NCBI GenBank assembly: GCA_016521575.1
Contig: JAEKDP010000009.1
Coordinates: 1-64,000 of the forward strand
DNA: 64,000 nucleotides
Reading direction: 5' to 3'
From: Rhodobacteraceae bacterium F11138
Lineage (GTDB): Bacteria; Pseudomonadota; Alphaproteobacteria; Rhodobacterales; Rhodobacteraceae
The translations under genes were made by a program, and so were the position numbers. Shown here piece after piece: positions 41,988 to 51,386 of the stretch. The number at the start of each line of letters is the position of its first letter. Position 1 is the first letter of the stretch. The notes under the pieces are model-generated. The model made no database searches. It was not told where the DNA came from and saw nothing but the letters and a program-made list of their open reading frames with translations.

Positions 41988-44138
41988 TCAAAGTTGGGCA
42001 AAACGCAGCCGACGCGCGTCGCGGCGCGCCTGCAGCCAGTCGATGATCCGGCGCGTTCGCCGATGGCGGCGGGTGTCGGATCCGGTGGGATTGTGGATCA
42101 CATCGGCCTGATAGAAAGACGGGCACAACACGGCTGCATCGGCCACCTCGCCGCAGTTTCCGCAGCCGACGCAGCTTTGATCGATCGCCGCCACCGGATC
42201 GTCGCGCAGCGGATCGGCCAACGTCTTCACCGACAGCGACGGACAGCCGGACAGGCGAATACAGGCATGATCGCCGGTGCATACGTCTTCGTCGACTCCG
42301 AACCGGGTTTTCAGCACCCGTTTGCCATCGTTGAGCGCCCTGGCCACCATCGGCTTTTCGCGGCGCTGACGGTTCAACATGCATTCGGACGAGGCAACGA
42401 TCACCTTCGGACCGGTTTCATCGGTGGTCAGGGCTTCTTTCAGCGTTGCCTGAATCCGGCCCACATCATAGGTCCGATCGATCTGCCGCACCCATTTCAC
42501 ACCCATCCCGCGCACGGCGTCGGCAATCGGGTGTTTGGTGGATTTTGTCTTGTTTTCGGCCCGCGACGACAGAATATCCTGCCCGCCCGTGGCAGCCGAA
42601 TAATAGTTGTCCACGATGACGATCACATTGTCATTCTCGTTGAACAGCGCATTGCCGATCGAAGACGTAAGCCCATTGTGCCAGAACCCGCCATCGCCAA
42701 GAAAGGAAATCGACCGCCGCGCTGCCCCTTTGTCGTTGAGCGCCGAAGCCGAAGCCGGACCCAGCCCGTACCCCATCGTCGTCGCCCCCAGATCGAAAGG
42801 CGCGTTGATCGAAAACAGGTGGCACCCGATGTCGCTGGCGATATGGTGATGGCCCAGTTCCTGTTCCACCAGCTTGGTGGCTGCAAAAATCGGACGTTCA
42901 GGGCAGCCGGTGCAAAAACTGGGCGGGCGCGGCGGCACCACGTCAGCCAATGCCGGGACGGTTGCAGGCGGCGGCGCATTGCTGGCCCGGCCCGTGGGCG
43001 GCAACAATTCGGCGGCGTGCTCGGCCAGAAAGGCATGCAGGGACTCCAGCATCACCTGTCCGGTGTATTCGCCAGCCTGGGGAAACGGGTCCTTGCCGCA
43101 CAGTTTGACCGTCGCGCCGGCCCGATAGAGCATCGACCCGAAGGCCTGTTCGATATAGTTCGGCTGGCCTTCCTCGACGACCAGAACCGCTTTCTTGCCC
43201 TGACAGAAACCGAGAAACTCATCCTCGATCAGCGGATAGACCACATTCAGACAATAGATCGGAACCTGGGTGTCGCCATAGATATCGGCCAGCCCCAATC
43301 GCTGCAGCGCGCGGATGACGCCATTGTACATGCCGCCCTGTATGACCAGACCGACCGGCGCCTCTTGCGGACCGAAATTTTCATTGAGCTGGTTGTCCTT
43401 GATGTATTTCACCGCAGCGGGCCAACGTTTCTCGATCTTCTCGTGTTCGTGTTTGAACGACGCGGGCGGCAGCACGATACGTTCGACATCGCGGGTGGGG
43501 TTCTCCAGCGCCTCGCGCACGGTCATCTCGGGGGCCTTGTTGTCGCGGGCGGTGAATTCTCCCGTGACATGGCAGCAACGGATGCGCACCTGCAACATGA
43601 CCGGCGTGTTGGACGCCTCGCTCAAGGCGAACCCGTCCCCAACGGATTTGACGATCGACGGCAGATTCGGGCGCGGATCCAGCAACCAGATCTGCGATTT
43701 CATGGCGAAGGCGTGGCTACGCTCCTGCATGATCGACGAGCCTTCACCATAGTCCTCGCCGACAATGACCAGCGCGCCGCCGGTGACGCCGCCGGACGCC
43801 AGATTGGCCAGCGCGTCGGACGCCACATTGGTCCCGACCGTGGATTTGAACGTGACCGCGCCGCGGATCGGATAGTGAACCGAGGCCGCAAGACTGGCAG
43901 CCGCCGTTGCTTCGGATGCCGAGGCTTCGAAATGCACACCCAGTTCACCAAGGATTTCCTGCGCATCGGCCAGCACATCCATCAGATGGCTGATCGGCGC
44001 CCCCTGATACCCGCCGACATAGCCGACCCCGTTTTCAAGCAACGCCTTGGTGATCGCCAGGATTCCCTCACCATGAAACACCGTGCCGTCGCCGACACGC
44101 AACTGCTTGACTTCCTTGGCGAACGATCTCTCAGCCAT
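41988..44138 (-). CDS. iorA: Indolepyruvate ferredoxin oxidoreductase alpha subunit
   Basis: 716 residues. The N-terminal half has the pyrimidine-binding domain (GYQGAPISHLMDVLADAQ). The central TPP domain has CTGCPERP and FLGDGGFWHNGLTSSIGNALFNENDN (GDG-N motif). The C-terminus carries ferredoxin-type cysteines CTGDHACIRLSGCPSL and CVGCGNCGEVADAAVLCPS for iron-sulfur clusters. It has an AGGAGG ribosome binding site. The MarR gene upstream and the motif at 44156-44177 point to local regulation. Expected to act on aryl pyruvates from tryptophan or related amino acids. Confidence 0.9.
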   Translation of the reverse strand: MAERSFAKEVKQLRVGDGTVFHGEGILAITKALLENGVGYVGGYQGAPISHLMDVLADAQEILGELGVHFEASASEATAAASLAASVHYPIRGAVTFKSTVGTNVASDALANLASGGVTGGALVIVGEDYGEGSSIMQERSHAFAMKSQIWLLDPRPNLPSIVKSVGDGFALSEASNTPVMLQVRIRCCHVTGEFTARDNKAPEMTVREALENPTRDVERIVLPPASFKHEHEKIEKRWPAAVKYIKDNQLNENFGPQEAPVGLVIQGGMYNGVIRALQRLGLADIYGDTQVPIYCLNVVYPLIEDEFLGFCQGKKAVLVVEEGQPNYIEQAFGSMLYRAGATVKLCGKDPFPQAGEYTGQVMLESLHAFLAEHAAELLPPTGRASNAPPPATVPALADVVPPRPPSFCTGCPERPIFAATKLVEQELGHHHIASDIGCHLFSINAPFDLGATTMGYGLGPASASALNDKGAARRSISFLGDGGFWHNGLTSSIGNALFNENDNVIVIVDNYYSAATGGQDILSSRAENKTKSTKHPIADAVRGMGVKWVRQIDRTYDVGRIQATLKEALTTDETGPKVIVASSECMLNRQRREKPMVARALNDGKRVLKTRFGVDEDVCTGDHACIRLSGCPSLSVKTLADPLRDDPVAAIDQSCVGCGNCGEVADAAVLCPSFYQADVIHNPTGSDTRRHRRTRRIIDWLQARRDARRLRFAQL

Positions 44139-44155
44139 GGTGCGGGCCTCCTAAA

Positions 44156-44177
44156 CTATATTCATTTTCATATATAG
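44156..44177 (-). promoter_or_regulatory. Promoter/operator region of iorA
   Basis: Arms CTATAT (44156-44161) and ATATAG (44172-44177) flank a central ATTTTCAT (44164-44171). On the minus strand TATAGT (44161-44156) could be a -10 box just upstream of the AGGAGG. ATTTTCAT differs by one base from the ATTTGCAT octamers found upstream of 46384, so one regulator could bind both. Confidence 0.45.
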
Positions 44178-44225
44178 GGACGCAGCGCGGGTCAAGATAC
44201 CTATGCGATACCGGATCGGCCAGGT

Positions 44226-44732
44226 TCAGATCGGATGTTTTCGGATGTTTCTGAGGATCCTGTTCAGGGTCGAAACGAATGCATCCCGTTCCTGGTCATC
44301 GATCCCGACAAACAGCTGTTCGGTTGCCGCGCTCATGTAGGGCCACATGGTTTCGAACAGATCGCGCCCCTGATCCGTCAGATGAATGCGGCGCGCACGA
44401 CTGTCGCGGGCGTCTTCCTCGCGCCGGATCAAGCCCTCGTCCAGCATGGTGGTCAGCGTTCGGCTCATGGTGGATTGCTCGATCACGCAATGCACCGACA
44501 ATTCATTGACCATCAGCCCGCCCCGCGTGGCCAGAACAGCCAGAACGCGCATCTTTGCCGTGCTCAACCCGGCCTCGGCCAACTGTTGCTGAAGGCTTGC
44601 GTTGTAGCGCCCGATGATCCGGTTCATCAGATATGGCGCAAAACGCTGCAACCCCAATTCGCCCAGAGATTGCGGGGCCGGGTCGGTCCCCTGCTCGTCG
44701 ATGGAACTATCCATGCGTTCAAATCTCTCCAT
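44226..44732 (-). CDS. MarR family transcriptional regulator
   Basis: 168 residues with the winged helix LAEAGLSTAKMRVLAVLATRGGLMVNELSVHCVIEQSTMSRTLTTMLDEGL-type core (split here for length: recognition helix EQSTMSRTLTTMLDEGLIRR) and wing EDARDSRARRIHLTDQGRDLF. It is 87 bp upstream of iorA on the same strand and 165 bp downstream of the cyclase. Probable local repressor. Confidence 0.88.
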   Translation of the reverse strand: MERFERMDSSIDEQGTDPAPQSLGELGLQRFAPYLMNRIIGRYNASLQQQLAEAGLSTAKMRVLAVLATRGGLMVNELSVHCVIEQSTMSRTLTTMLDEGLIRREEDARDSRARRIHLTDQGRDLFETMWPYMSAATEQLFVGIDDQERDAFVSTLNRILRNIRKHPI

Positions 44733-44897
44733 CTGCCCGACAGCCCGAACCGTCCCAGGACCGGGACGGAGGGGGTTGGTGCGTCAATATGCAACAGTCT
44801 GCTGAACGAAATCGCATGGTTCACACCGTCATTGAATGCCCGCCCGGCAAAAACTGGCCGACCGTTGCAGCACCGCCATAGGGGCCGCCACCCCTAA

Positions 44898-45686
44898 TCA
44901 GTCCCGGGCGACCAGAGCCATCGCACGGATCGGACTGCCGGTGCCGTTCTTGATCTTCAGCGGTGCCGCAATCAGGATCGCGCCCTTGGCCGGCAGCTTG
45001 TCCAGGTTGGCAAGGCTGGCCAGGCCGAAACAATTGTCGCGGTGCAGCATGTTATGCGCGGGATAGGGCGGCTCCATCCCACCGGCCTGCCCAGCATCCG
45101 TGCCGATGCACTGGTTGCCCCAGCCGACAATGCCCTTGGACAACAGGTATTCGATGCAATCCACGGTCGGACCGGGCGAATGCGGTCCGGTTTCGTCTGC
45201 ATTCAGAAAGGCGGCCTCGTCATCCGCGCGCTTGTCCCAGTCGCTGCGCAACACCACCCATTCGCCCTTGCGGATCTCACCATGCTCGCTTTCCCAGGCC
45301 CTGACGCGGTCGGCGGTCAGCAGAAAATCGGGGTTTTCGGCCGCTTCGGCCGAACAGTCGATCACATTGACCGGTGCCACCACCCGTTGCAAATCCAGCG
45401 TGTCGGTATACCCATCCGCATAATCCCGACCCGTGATCCAGTGATGCGGCGCGTCGAAATGGGTGCCGGAATGTTCGCCCAGCTTCAGCCAGTTCCACGC
45501 GAAAAACGGCCCGTCTTCGTCATATTCGCTGATCTTGTGGATCTCGATCTTGGGCGTGTTCCTGGCGAAATCCTCGGGCAGTTTCAACAGCGGCGTATCC
45601 GGGCCCAGCGTTCCGGTCAGGTCAACAACTTCCAGCTTGCCGCTCAGCAGCGCCTCACCGACGTTCGCCAATGCTTCTTTTGACAC
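44898..45686 (-). CDS. Cyclase family protein (KynB-like fold)
   Basis: 262 residues from a GTG with GAGGAG 7 nt upstream. The metal motif HSGTHFDAPHHW (H-x3-H-x-D) is that of the cyclase/kynurenine formamidase family. It is clearly paralogous to the protein at 52890-53675 (shared DLTxTLxPD, GPHSPGPT, GAILxAAPLKIxNGTGSP). Family members hydrolyse formyl or lactone-like bonds or bind metals in aromatic pathways. Near iorAB, a role in tryptophan or indole-derivative breakdown is plausible. Confidence 0.85.
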   Translation of the reverse strand: MSKEALANVGEALLSGKLEVVDLTGTLGPDTPLLKLPEDFARNTPKIEIHKISEYDEDGPFFAWNWLKLGEHSGTHFDAPHHWITGRDYADGYTDTLDLQRVVAPVNVIDCSAEAAENPDFLLTADRVRAWESEHGEIRKGEWVVLRSDWDKRADDEAAFLNADETGPHSPGPTVDCIEYLLSKGIVGWGNQCIGTDAGQAGGMEPPYPAHNMLHRDNCFGLASLANLDKLPAKGAILIAAPLKIKNGTGSPIRAMALVARD

Positions 45687-46383
45687 CGAACTTCTCCTCA
45701 TTCGTTTGGTGGACCATTCAGCCGACCGTCGACGACAGCCGCGCCTGACAAGGCTGGATAGTCAAAATTGCTTGCATGTGCAATTATTAACTGAGCTCCA
45801 GGTCAAGTCCGGCCCGCCCGAAACCATACGGATGCGCGCTGAACCCGCACCGAACAGCGCACCATAGGCAATGGATTTCTGCACCATTTAAGCATGCAAA
45901 TACACACAAATTGGCAACGGCATGCTTCCGGCGCAGAACTCGGACAGCATGACATGCGCACCCTTTTCGTTTCACCGGCTTGCGACCCAACGGGCGCATC
46001 CCTGTATGGCGGTGCTGTCTGACAAGGCCGCATTGGTGTTTCTGTCCGCATCTCCATCGCGCAGTTTCGGGCACGATTCAGCGTTTCGGCCACCGACCTA
46101 TCGCCGGGATCAGCCACCAGACAACCCGGCCCACCACCATGCAAATTCAGCCTTTCCCGGCAGAGTTACGCGAAACGCACCCAACGCGTTCTTTGCTTTT
46201 CCCATATATTCCAAACCGTTAAAAGGACTTCAGCCACCTGCCGTCATGTGGTGAAAAATTTTTACTTGCATTTGCATTCATATAGGGGAAACTCCGCCGA
46301 TATGAGATCGACGCCACCCAGATGTGCGTATTCCGGTCGCAGAATATCAACGGGCCTGCGAACGGCCCCAGGGGAGCAAGAAA
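45687..46383. promoter_or_regulatory. 697-bp divergent intergenic region with repeated ATTTGCAT motifs
   Basis: No credible gene. It holds TTGCATGTGCAA (45772-45783, 5-bp arms around 2 nt), ATGCAAAT at 45894-45901 and 46139-46146, and ATTTGCAT at 46270-46277, the last just upstream of CATATAGGGG. An 8-bp inverted repeat AAGCATGC/GCATGCTT lies at 45890-45897 and 45920-45927. The region separates the cyclase gene from the opine-dehydrogenase/TRAP operon. The octamers look like operator copies; the promoters themselves are not clear. Confidence 0.5.
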
Positions 46384-47460
46384 GTGCGTATAGCAGTGAT
46401 CGGCGGCGGGAACGGATCCTATGCCGCAGTTGTGGACACCGTCGAAGCCGGGCATGACGTGCGCTGGTGGCGGCGCGACATGGCCAGTTTTGGAGAAATC
46501 GTAGAAACCGGCAAGATCCGCGTCATCGACCATGCCGGCGAACGCGACGTCCCGGTCCAGCCCATGGACGATCTGGGGGCGGCGCTGGACGGGGTCAGCC
46601 TGATCCTGGCGCCCACACCCGCTTTCGCCCAGCTCGACATCGCGACGGCACTTGCCCCGCATCTGGTGGATGGCCAGGTGATCTATCTGCCGCCCGGCTC
46701 GTTCGGGTCCTACATCATGCTGAAACAATTGCGCGATTGCGGCTGCACCGCCGACATCGCAATTGCGGAAACCGGGACGTTGCCCTGGCTCTGCCGCAAG
46801 CAGGGTGAAGCCAGCGTACGGATCACCACCCGCGCCTCGCGTTTGCCGACCGGGGTGCTTCCCGAACGGCTGGTGGATCACGCGCTTGACGTGATTTCAG
46901 CGGCGTTTCCGGGGGCGATCGAACCTTGCGGCGACGCGCTGTCCGGGGCGCTGATGAACGCCGGGCCAATCATCCACCCGCCTTTGATCCTGATGAATGC
47001 GGGGCCGATCGAACATTTCGACCGCTGGGACATTCACAACGAAGGCACGCAACCCTCGGTCCGCCGGGTGCACGACGCGCTGGACGCCGAGCGGATGGCC
47101 GTGCGCGAGGCCCTGGGATACAGCGCGCCACATTTCCCGCTGGCCGATCACTACGAGACCAGCAACTGGATGTATGGCAACCTTGCCCATGACAAGCTGG
47201 TCGATTCCGGCGACTGGCACGAAAAGCTGGATTTCGCGACCCACCGCTACATGACCGAAGACATCGCCGTCGGCCTGGCCTTCCTGGTCTCGGTGGGCGA
47301 CTGGCTGGAGGTTCCGGTTCCGGTTGCCAGCGGGTTGCTGGCCATGGCCAGCGCCGTGCACGGGCGCAACCTGCGCGCCGAGGGACGGACGATGGAAAAC
47401 ATCGGTCTGGCCGGTCAAAGCCGCGAACAGGTGCTTTCGATGCTTGGAGACGGGATTTGA
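46384..47460 (+). CDS. NAD/NADP octopine/nopaline dehydrogenase family protein
   Basis: 358 residues, GTG start with GGGGAG upstream. The Rossmann motif GGGNGSYA is at residues 7-14. The C-terminal domain contains NAGPIIHPPLILMNAG and the catalytic-type His/Asp segment EGTQPSVRRVHDALDAERMAV found in opine dehydrogenases. Opine enzymes reductively join or oxidatively split an amino acid and a keto acid. It heads an operon with a hydroxyacyl-CoA dehydrogenase and a TRAP transporter, so oxidation of an imported opine-like or N-substituted amino acid is a reasonable proposal. Confidence 0.85.
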   Translation: MRIAVIGGGNGSYAAVVDTVEAGHDVRWWRRDMASFGEIVETGKIRVIDHAGERDVPVQPMDDLGAALDGVSLILAPTPAFAQLDIATALAPHLVDGQVIYLPPGSFGSYIMLKQLRDCGCTADIAIAETGTLPWLCRKQGEASVRITTRASRLPTGVLPERLVDHALDVISAAFPGAIEPCGDALSGALMNAGPIIHPPLILMNAGPIEHFDRWDIHNEGTQPSVRRVHDALDAERMAVREALGYSAPHFPLADHYETSNWMYGNLAHDKLVDSGDWHEKLDFATHRYMTEDIAVGLAFLVSVGDWLEVPVPVASGLLAMASAVHGRNLRAEGRTMENIGLAGQSREQVLSMLGDGI

Positions 47461-48464
47461 CGACAACAGTCTGCATTGGCGCAGGACGCATGGGGCGCGG
47501 CATCGCGCAGGCCATGGCCCATGCGGGGCATGATATCCGGTTGCTTGACGCCAAACCGCGCGACGACGCCGGGTTCGACCAGATGCGCGCATCCGCGCTG
47601 GACGAAATCCGCGGCGCGCTTGACATGCTGGCGGGGCTGGGGGCGTTTGATGCCGCCGTGGTGCCGGCGCTCATGGACCGGGTGTCTGTCTGGCCCCTCA
47701 GCCGCGCCGCCGAGGCGCTGGCCGGTGCCGAGATCGTGTTCGAGGCGGTGCCCGAAGTGCGCGACGCCAAGACCGAGGCTTTTGCCCTGTTTGACGCCCA
47801 TGCGGGGCCTGACGCGATCCTGGCCTCGACCACCTCGACCATGCTGTCGACCGATCTGGCCGCGTTGACGCGACACGCCGAACGGTTTCTCAACGCCCAT
47901 TGGCTGAACCCCGCCTTCCTGATGCCCCTGGTGGAAATCAGCCCCGCCGATGAAACCTCGCCCGAAACGATCGCCAGGCTGCGCGCGTTTCTTGACGGCA
48001 TCGGCAAGGTTCCCGTGGTCTGCAAGGCGTCGCCCGGCTATATCGTGCCCCGCATCCAGGCGCTGGCGATGAACGAAGCGGCGCGCCTGGTCGAAGAAGG
48101 CGTGGCCAGCGCCGAAGACGTCGACAAGGCCGTGAAATACGGTTTCGGCCTGCGTTTCGGCGTGTTGGGGCTGCTCGAATTCATCGACTGGGGCGGCGGC
48201 GACATCCTGTATTATGCCAGCGAATACATGGCCCGCGCCACCGGCGAAGACCGGTTCGCGGCTCCGCGCGTCGTACAGGACAACATGCATGCCGGACGCA
48301 TCGGGCTGCGCACCGGATCGGGCTTTTTCGATTATGCCGACACCGATGTCCCGGCCTACCAGAAGACACGCCTGGGCGATTTTCTCATGGCCGTACAAGC
48401 GGCCAACCTTTTGCGGGATCCGGTTCTGGATGCCCCAACCGACGCCACCCAAGACGACACATGA
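47457..48464 (+). CDS. 3-hydroxyacyl-CoA dehydrogenase family protein
   Basis: 335 residues from a TTG that overlaps the preceding stop (TTGA). NAD motif GAGRMGRGIAQAMAHAG, the segment HWLNPAFLMPLVEI with the catalytic His and Asn-Pro, and KASPGYIVPRIQALAMNEA are all conserved. The family includes carnitine and L-gulonate dehydrogenases as well as true CoA enzymes, so the substrate may be a free 3-hydroxy acid. Placed between an opine-dehydrogenase homologue and a TRAP transporter. Confidence 0.88.
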   Translation: MTTTVCIGAGRMGRGIAQAMAHAGHDIRLLDAKPRDDAGFDQMRASALDEIRGALDMLAGLGAFDAAVVPALMDRVSVWPLSRAAEALAGAEIVFEAVPEVRDAKTEAFALFDAHAGPDAILASTTSTMLSTDLAALTRHAERFLNAHWLNPAFLMPLVEISPADETSPETIARLRAFLDGIGKVPVVCKASPGYIVPRIQALAMNEAARLVEEGVASAEDVDKAVKYGFGLRFGVLGLLEFIDWGGGDILYYASEYMARATGEDRFAAPRVVQDNMHAGRIGLRTGSGFFDYADTDVPAYQKTRLGDFLMAVQAANLLRDPVLDAPTDATQDDT

Positions 48465-48489
48465 CAAAATAACGATAGGGAGCCAAAAA

Positions 48490-49476
48490 ATGACACTGAC
48501 AATTCGTTCGCTGATGCTTGCCACCGGACTCGGGGCGGCGCTGACCCTGCCGGCCGCAGCCCAGGATACAATCCGCGCGGTCACCGCCTTTCCCAAGCAA
48601 CTGGCGTTCAGTCAGAGTTTTCTGGGCTTTGTCGATCTGGTCAATGAACGCGGCAAGGGCATCGTTCAGATCGACTATATGGGCGGCCCCGAAGTGTTCC
48701 CGCAGAACCAGCAGATGGATGCGGTCAAGCGCGGCGTGGTGGACATGCATTACGGCCCGGCCTCATTCCATCTGGGCACCATGCCCGAGGCCGACGCCTG
48801 GGTCGGCTCGACCGTGACCGCCGCCGAAGCGCGCGAAAACGGCGGGCTTGCGCTGATGCAGGAGGCCTTTGCCGAGAAACTGGGCGTGCATCTGCTCGGG
48901 CATATCGACTCGGGCATCCAGTTCTATATCTACACCACCTCGGAACCAAAGCGCACCGAAGATGGCGGCGTCGATCTGGATGGCATGCAGATCCGGTCGC
49001 AACCGATCTACAAGGCGTTCTTTGAATCCGTGGGTGCGGTGCCGATTTCAGTACCGGTGCCGGATGTCTATACGGGGCTGGAGCGCAATACCTTTGACGG
49101 CGCCGGCTGGCCGATCGTGGCGATCCGGGACCTGTCCTGGGACAAATTCCTGAAGTACCGGATCGATCCCGGGTTCTTCCAGACCGATCTCGCGATCGTG
49201 GTGAACCCCAAGAAATGGGACTCGCTGAGTGAAGAAAGCAAGGCGCTGCTGAACGAGGTCGCCGCCGAATACGAAGTGACCTCGTATGAGCAGTTCCAGG
49301 ACGTCATCACCGAAACCGATGCCGCGGTGCGCGAAGGCGGGCTGACCGTGATCGACCTGCAGGGCGATGCCCGCGATGCCTATCTCGATGCCGCCTATGA
49401 CAGCGCATGGCAGCGTATGAAAGAGGCCGGAACGCCACGCTATGACGCCCTGCGCGAGGCCTATTACGACCGATGA
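48490..49476 (+). CDS. TRAP transporter substrate-binding protein (DctP type), second system
   Basis: 328 residues with signal peptide (MTLTIRSLMLATGLGAALTL, cleavage after AAA near residue 24). DctP landmarks: FPKQLAFSQSFLGFVDLVNE, MDAVKRGVVDMHYGPASF and DLDGMQIRSQPIYKAFFESVGA. Sequence differs strongly from the first and third systems, so the ligands should differ too. Confidence 0.9.
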   Translation: MTLTIRSLMLATGLGAALTLPAAAQDTIRAVTAFPKQLAFSQSFLGFVDLVNERGKGIVQIDYMGGPEVFPQNQQMDAVKRGVVDMHYGPASFHLGTMPEADAWVGSTVTAAEARENGGLALMQEAFAEKLGVHLLGHIDSGIQFYIYTTSEPKRTEDGGVDLDGMQIRSQPIYKAFFESVGAVPISVPVPDVYTGLERNTFDGAGWPIVAIRDLSWDKFLKYRIDPGFFQTDLAIVVNPKKWDSLSEESKALLNEVAAEYEVTSYEQFQDVITETDAAVREGGLTVIDLQGDARDAYLDAAYDSAWQRMKEAGTPRYDALREAYYDR

Positions 49477-49536
49477 CCTTGACCCGGAAGGCCCCGGACG
49501 GGTGCCTTCCGCCCCCCAGCCAAGGAGGGACGCCCC

Positions 49537-50031
49537 GTGCTGCCCAGACTCTATGACCGTCTGATATCCGGCCTTGCCGTGCTTGGCGCCATTGCCCTGG
49601 CCGCGACGGTGTTTGCCATCGCAATCGACGTGCTGCTGCGCAACGTGGGGCTGCGGCCCATCCAGGCGACCAGCGCGCTGATCGAATATGCCCTGTTGTT
49701 TGCCACCATGGCAGGCGCGCCCTGGCTGGTGCGCGAACGCGGTCATATCGCCATCACCTCGTTTGTCGACATCCTGCCCAACGCGGTGCGCGCCGTAGCC
49801 AACCGGCTGATGGTTTCGGTGTGCATCGCGATCCTGGCCCTGCTCAGCTGGCGCGCGGCGGCCGTGATGATCGAAGTCATCGAAAGCGGCGCGGTGGACA
49901 TCCGCTCGATCGCGCTGCCGTCCTGGATCCTCTATGCCATGCTGTGCGGCGGGTTCGGGCTGATGGCGGCCGAATTCCTGCGCATCCTGTTGCGTGGCGA
50001 AACCTATTCTGGCGACGATGCCGTTCACTGA
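49537..50031 (+). CDS. TRAP transporter small permease subunit (DctQ type), second system
   Basis: 164-residue membrane protein with four hydrophobic helices and VDVLLRNVGLRPIQATSALIEYALLF between the first two. GTG start with a strong AAGGAGGG ribosome binding site, 60 nt after dctP. Confidence 0.87.
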   Translation: MLPRLYDRLISGLAVLGAIALAATVFAIAIDVLLRNVGLRPIQATSALIEYALLFATMAGAPWLVRERGHIAITSFVDILPNAVRAVANRLMVSVCIAILALLSWRAAAVMIEVIESGAVDIRSIALPSWILYAMLCGGFGLMAAEFLRILLRGETYSGDDAVH

Positions 50032-50058
50032 CACCTGCCCTGTTCCGGAGACCTGCCC

Positions 50059-51375
50059 ATGATGCCCTGGTATGCTTCAGCCGCCCTGATGGTGGGCGGT
50101 ATTCTGGTTCTGATGGGAATCGGCATGCCTGTCGTCATCGCCTTCCTGACCGTCAATGTGGTGGGTGCGGTTCTGTTCATGGGCGGCATGGCGGGCATCG
50201 ACCAGATCATCGCCAATGCAACCGATTCCGTCACCAGCTTTGCGCTGGTTCCGGTGCCGCTGTTTCTGCTGATGGGCGAACTGCTGTTTCAGACCGGGCT
50301 GGCGATGCGGGTCTTTGACGCGCTCGACAAATGTCTGGGCGGCATACGCGGGCGGCTGTCCTACATGACCGTGGTGGGGGGCACGATCTTTGCCACGCTG
50401 TCCGGTTCGTCGATGGCCAATACCGCGATGCTGGGCACCACCTTGATGCCCGAGATGGGCCGGCGCGGATACAAGCCGCACCTGATCATGGGACCGATCC
50501 TGGCCACCGGCAGCCTGGCGATGATCATCCCGCCCTCGTCGCTGGCGGTGCTGCTGGGGTCGCTGGCGCGGATCGATGTGGGCGCGCTGCTGATCGCCGG
50601 AACCATCCCCGGCCTGGTGCTGGCGGTTCTGTTCCTGGGCATGATCCGGTTGCAGATCGCCCTGGATCCGGACGCCGCCCCGGCCTATGACGCCACCCGC
50701 GCACCGATGGGCGAAATCATCATCGCCATCGCCCGTGACATCCTGCCGATGGGATTGGTCGTCTTTTCGGTTGTCGGCCTGATCCTGCTGGGCTGGGCCA
50801 CCCCGACCGAATCCGCGGCCTTTGGCGCGCTGTCGGTGCTGGCGCTGGCCATCGTCTATCGCAAGCTGACCGTGGATGCGCTGGTGCGGGCGCTGCGCGG
50901 CACGCTGCGGGTGTCGGTGATGATGCTGGCGATCATTATCGGGTCGACCACCTTCGCCCAGTTGCTGGCCTTTTCCGGCGCGTCCCAGGGGCTGGTGGCC
51001 TGGGCGACCGGCTTTGGTGTCGGACCCTATGTGATGCTGGCGGCGATCTTCCTGGTTCTGCTGATCCTGGGCATGTTCATGGACCAGTTGTCGATCATGA
51101 TGCTGACCCTGCCGATCTTCATGCCACTGGTGGCGCTCTACGGGTTCGACGGTGTCTGGTTCGGGGTGTTCATGCTGGTGGCGCTGGAACTCAGCCTGGT
51201 GACCCCGCCGTTCGGCCTGTTGCTGTTCGTGATGGTCGGGGTCGCCCCGCCCGGCACCACCATCGGTCAGGTCGCCCGTGCGGCGCTGCCCTATATCTGC
51301 TGCACGCTGGTGCTGCTGATCCTGCTTGTCGTCTTCCCCGGCATCGCCCTGTGGCTGCCCGGGCTGAGCAACTGA
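50059..51375 (+). CDS. TRAP transporter large permease subunit (DctM type), second system
   Basis: 438 residues with a dozen membrane segments and the DctM motifs VPLFLLMGELLFQTGLAMR, GTIFATLSGSSMANTAMLG and IIPPSSLAVLLG. It follows dctQ by 27 nt and precedes the racemase-family gene by 11 nt. Confidence 0.92.
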   Translation: MMPWYASAALMVGGILVLMGIGMPVVIAFLTVNVVGAVLFMGGMAGIDQIIANATDSVTSFALVPVPLFLLMGELLFQTGLAMRVFDALDKCLGGIRGRLSYMTVVGGTIFATLSGSSMANTAMLGTTLMPEMGRRGYKPHLIMGPILATGSLAMIIPPSSLAVLLGSLARIDVGALLIAGTIPGLVLAVLFLGMIRLQIALDPDAAPAYDATRAPMGEIIIAIARDILPMGLVVFSVVGLILLGWATPTESAAFGALSVLALAIVYRKLTVDALVRALRGTLRVSVMMLAIIIGSTTFAQLLAFSGASQGLVAWATGFGVGPYVMLAAIFLVLLILGMFMDQLSIMMLTLPIFMPLVALYGFDGVWFGVFMLVALELSLVTPPFGLLLFVMVGVAPPGTTIGQVARAALPYICCTLVLLILLVVFPGIALWLPGLSN

Positions 51376-51386
51376 GGAAAAGATCC

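Noticed and set aside
40521-44177. A 1218-codon open frame on the plus strand
   Set aside because: It is entirely antisense to iorB and iorA, whose motifs are unambiguous. The long frame results from GC-rich codon usage in the genuine genes.
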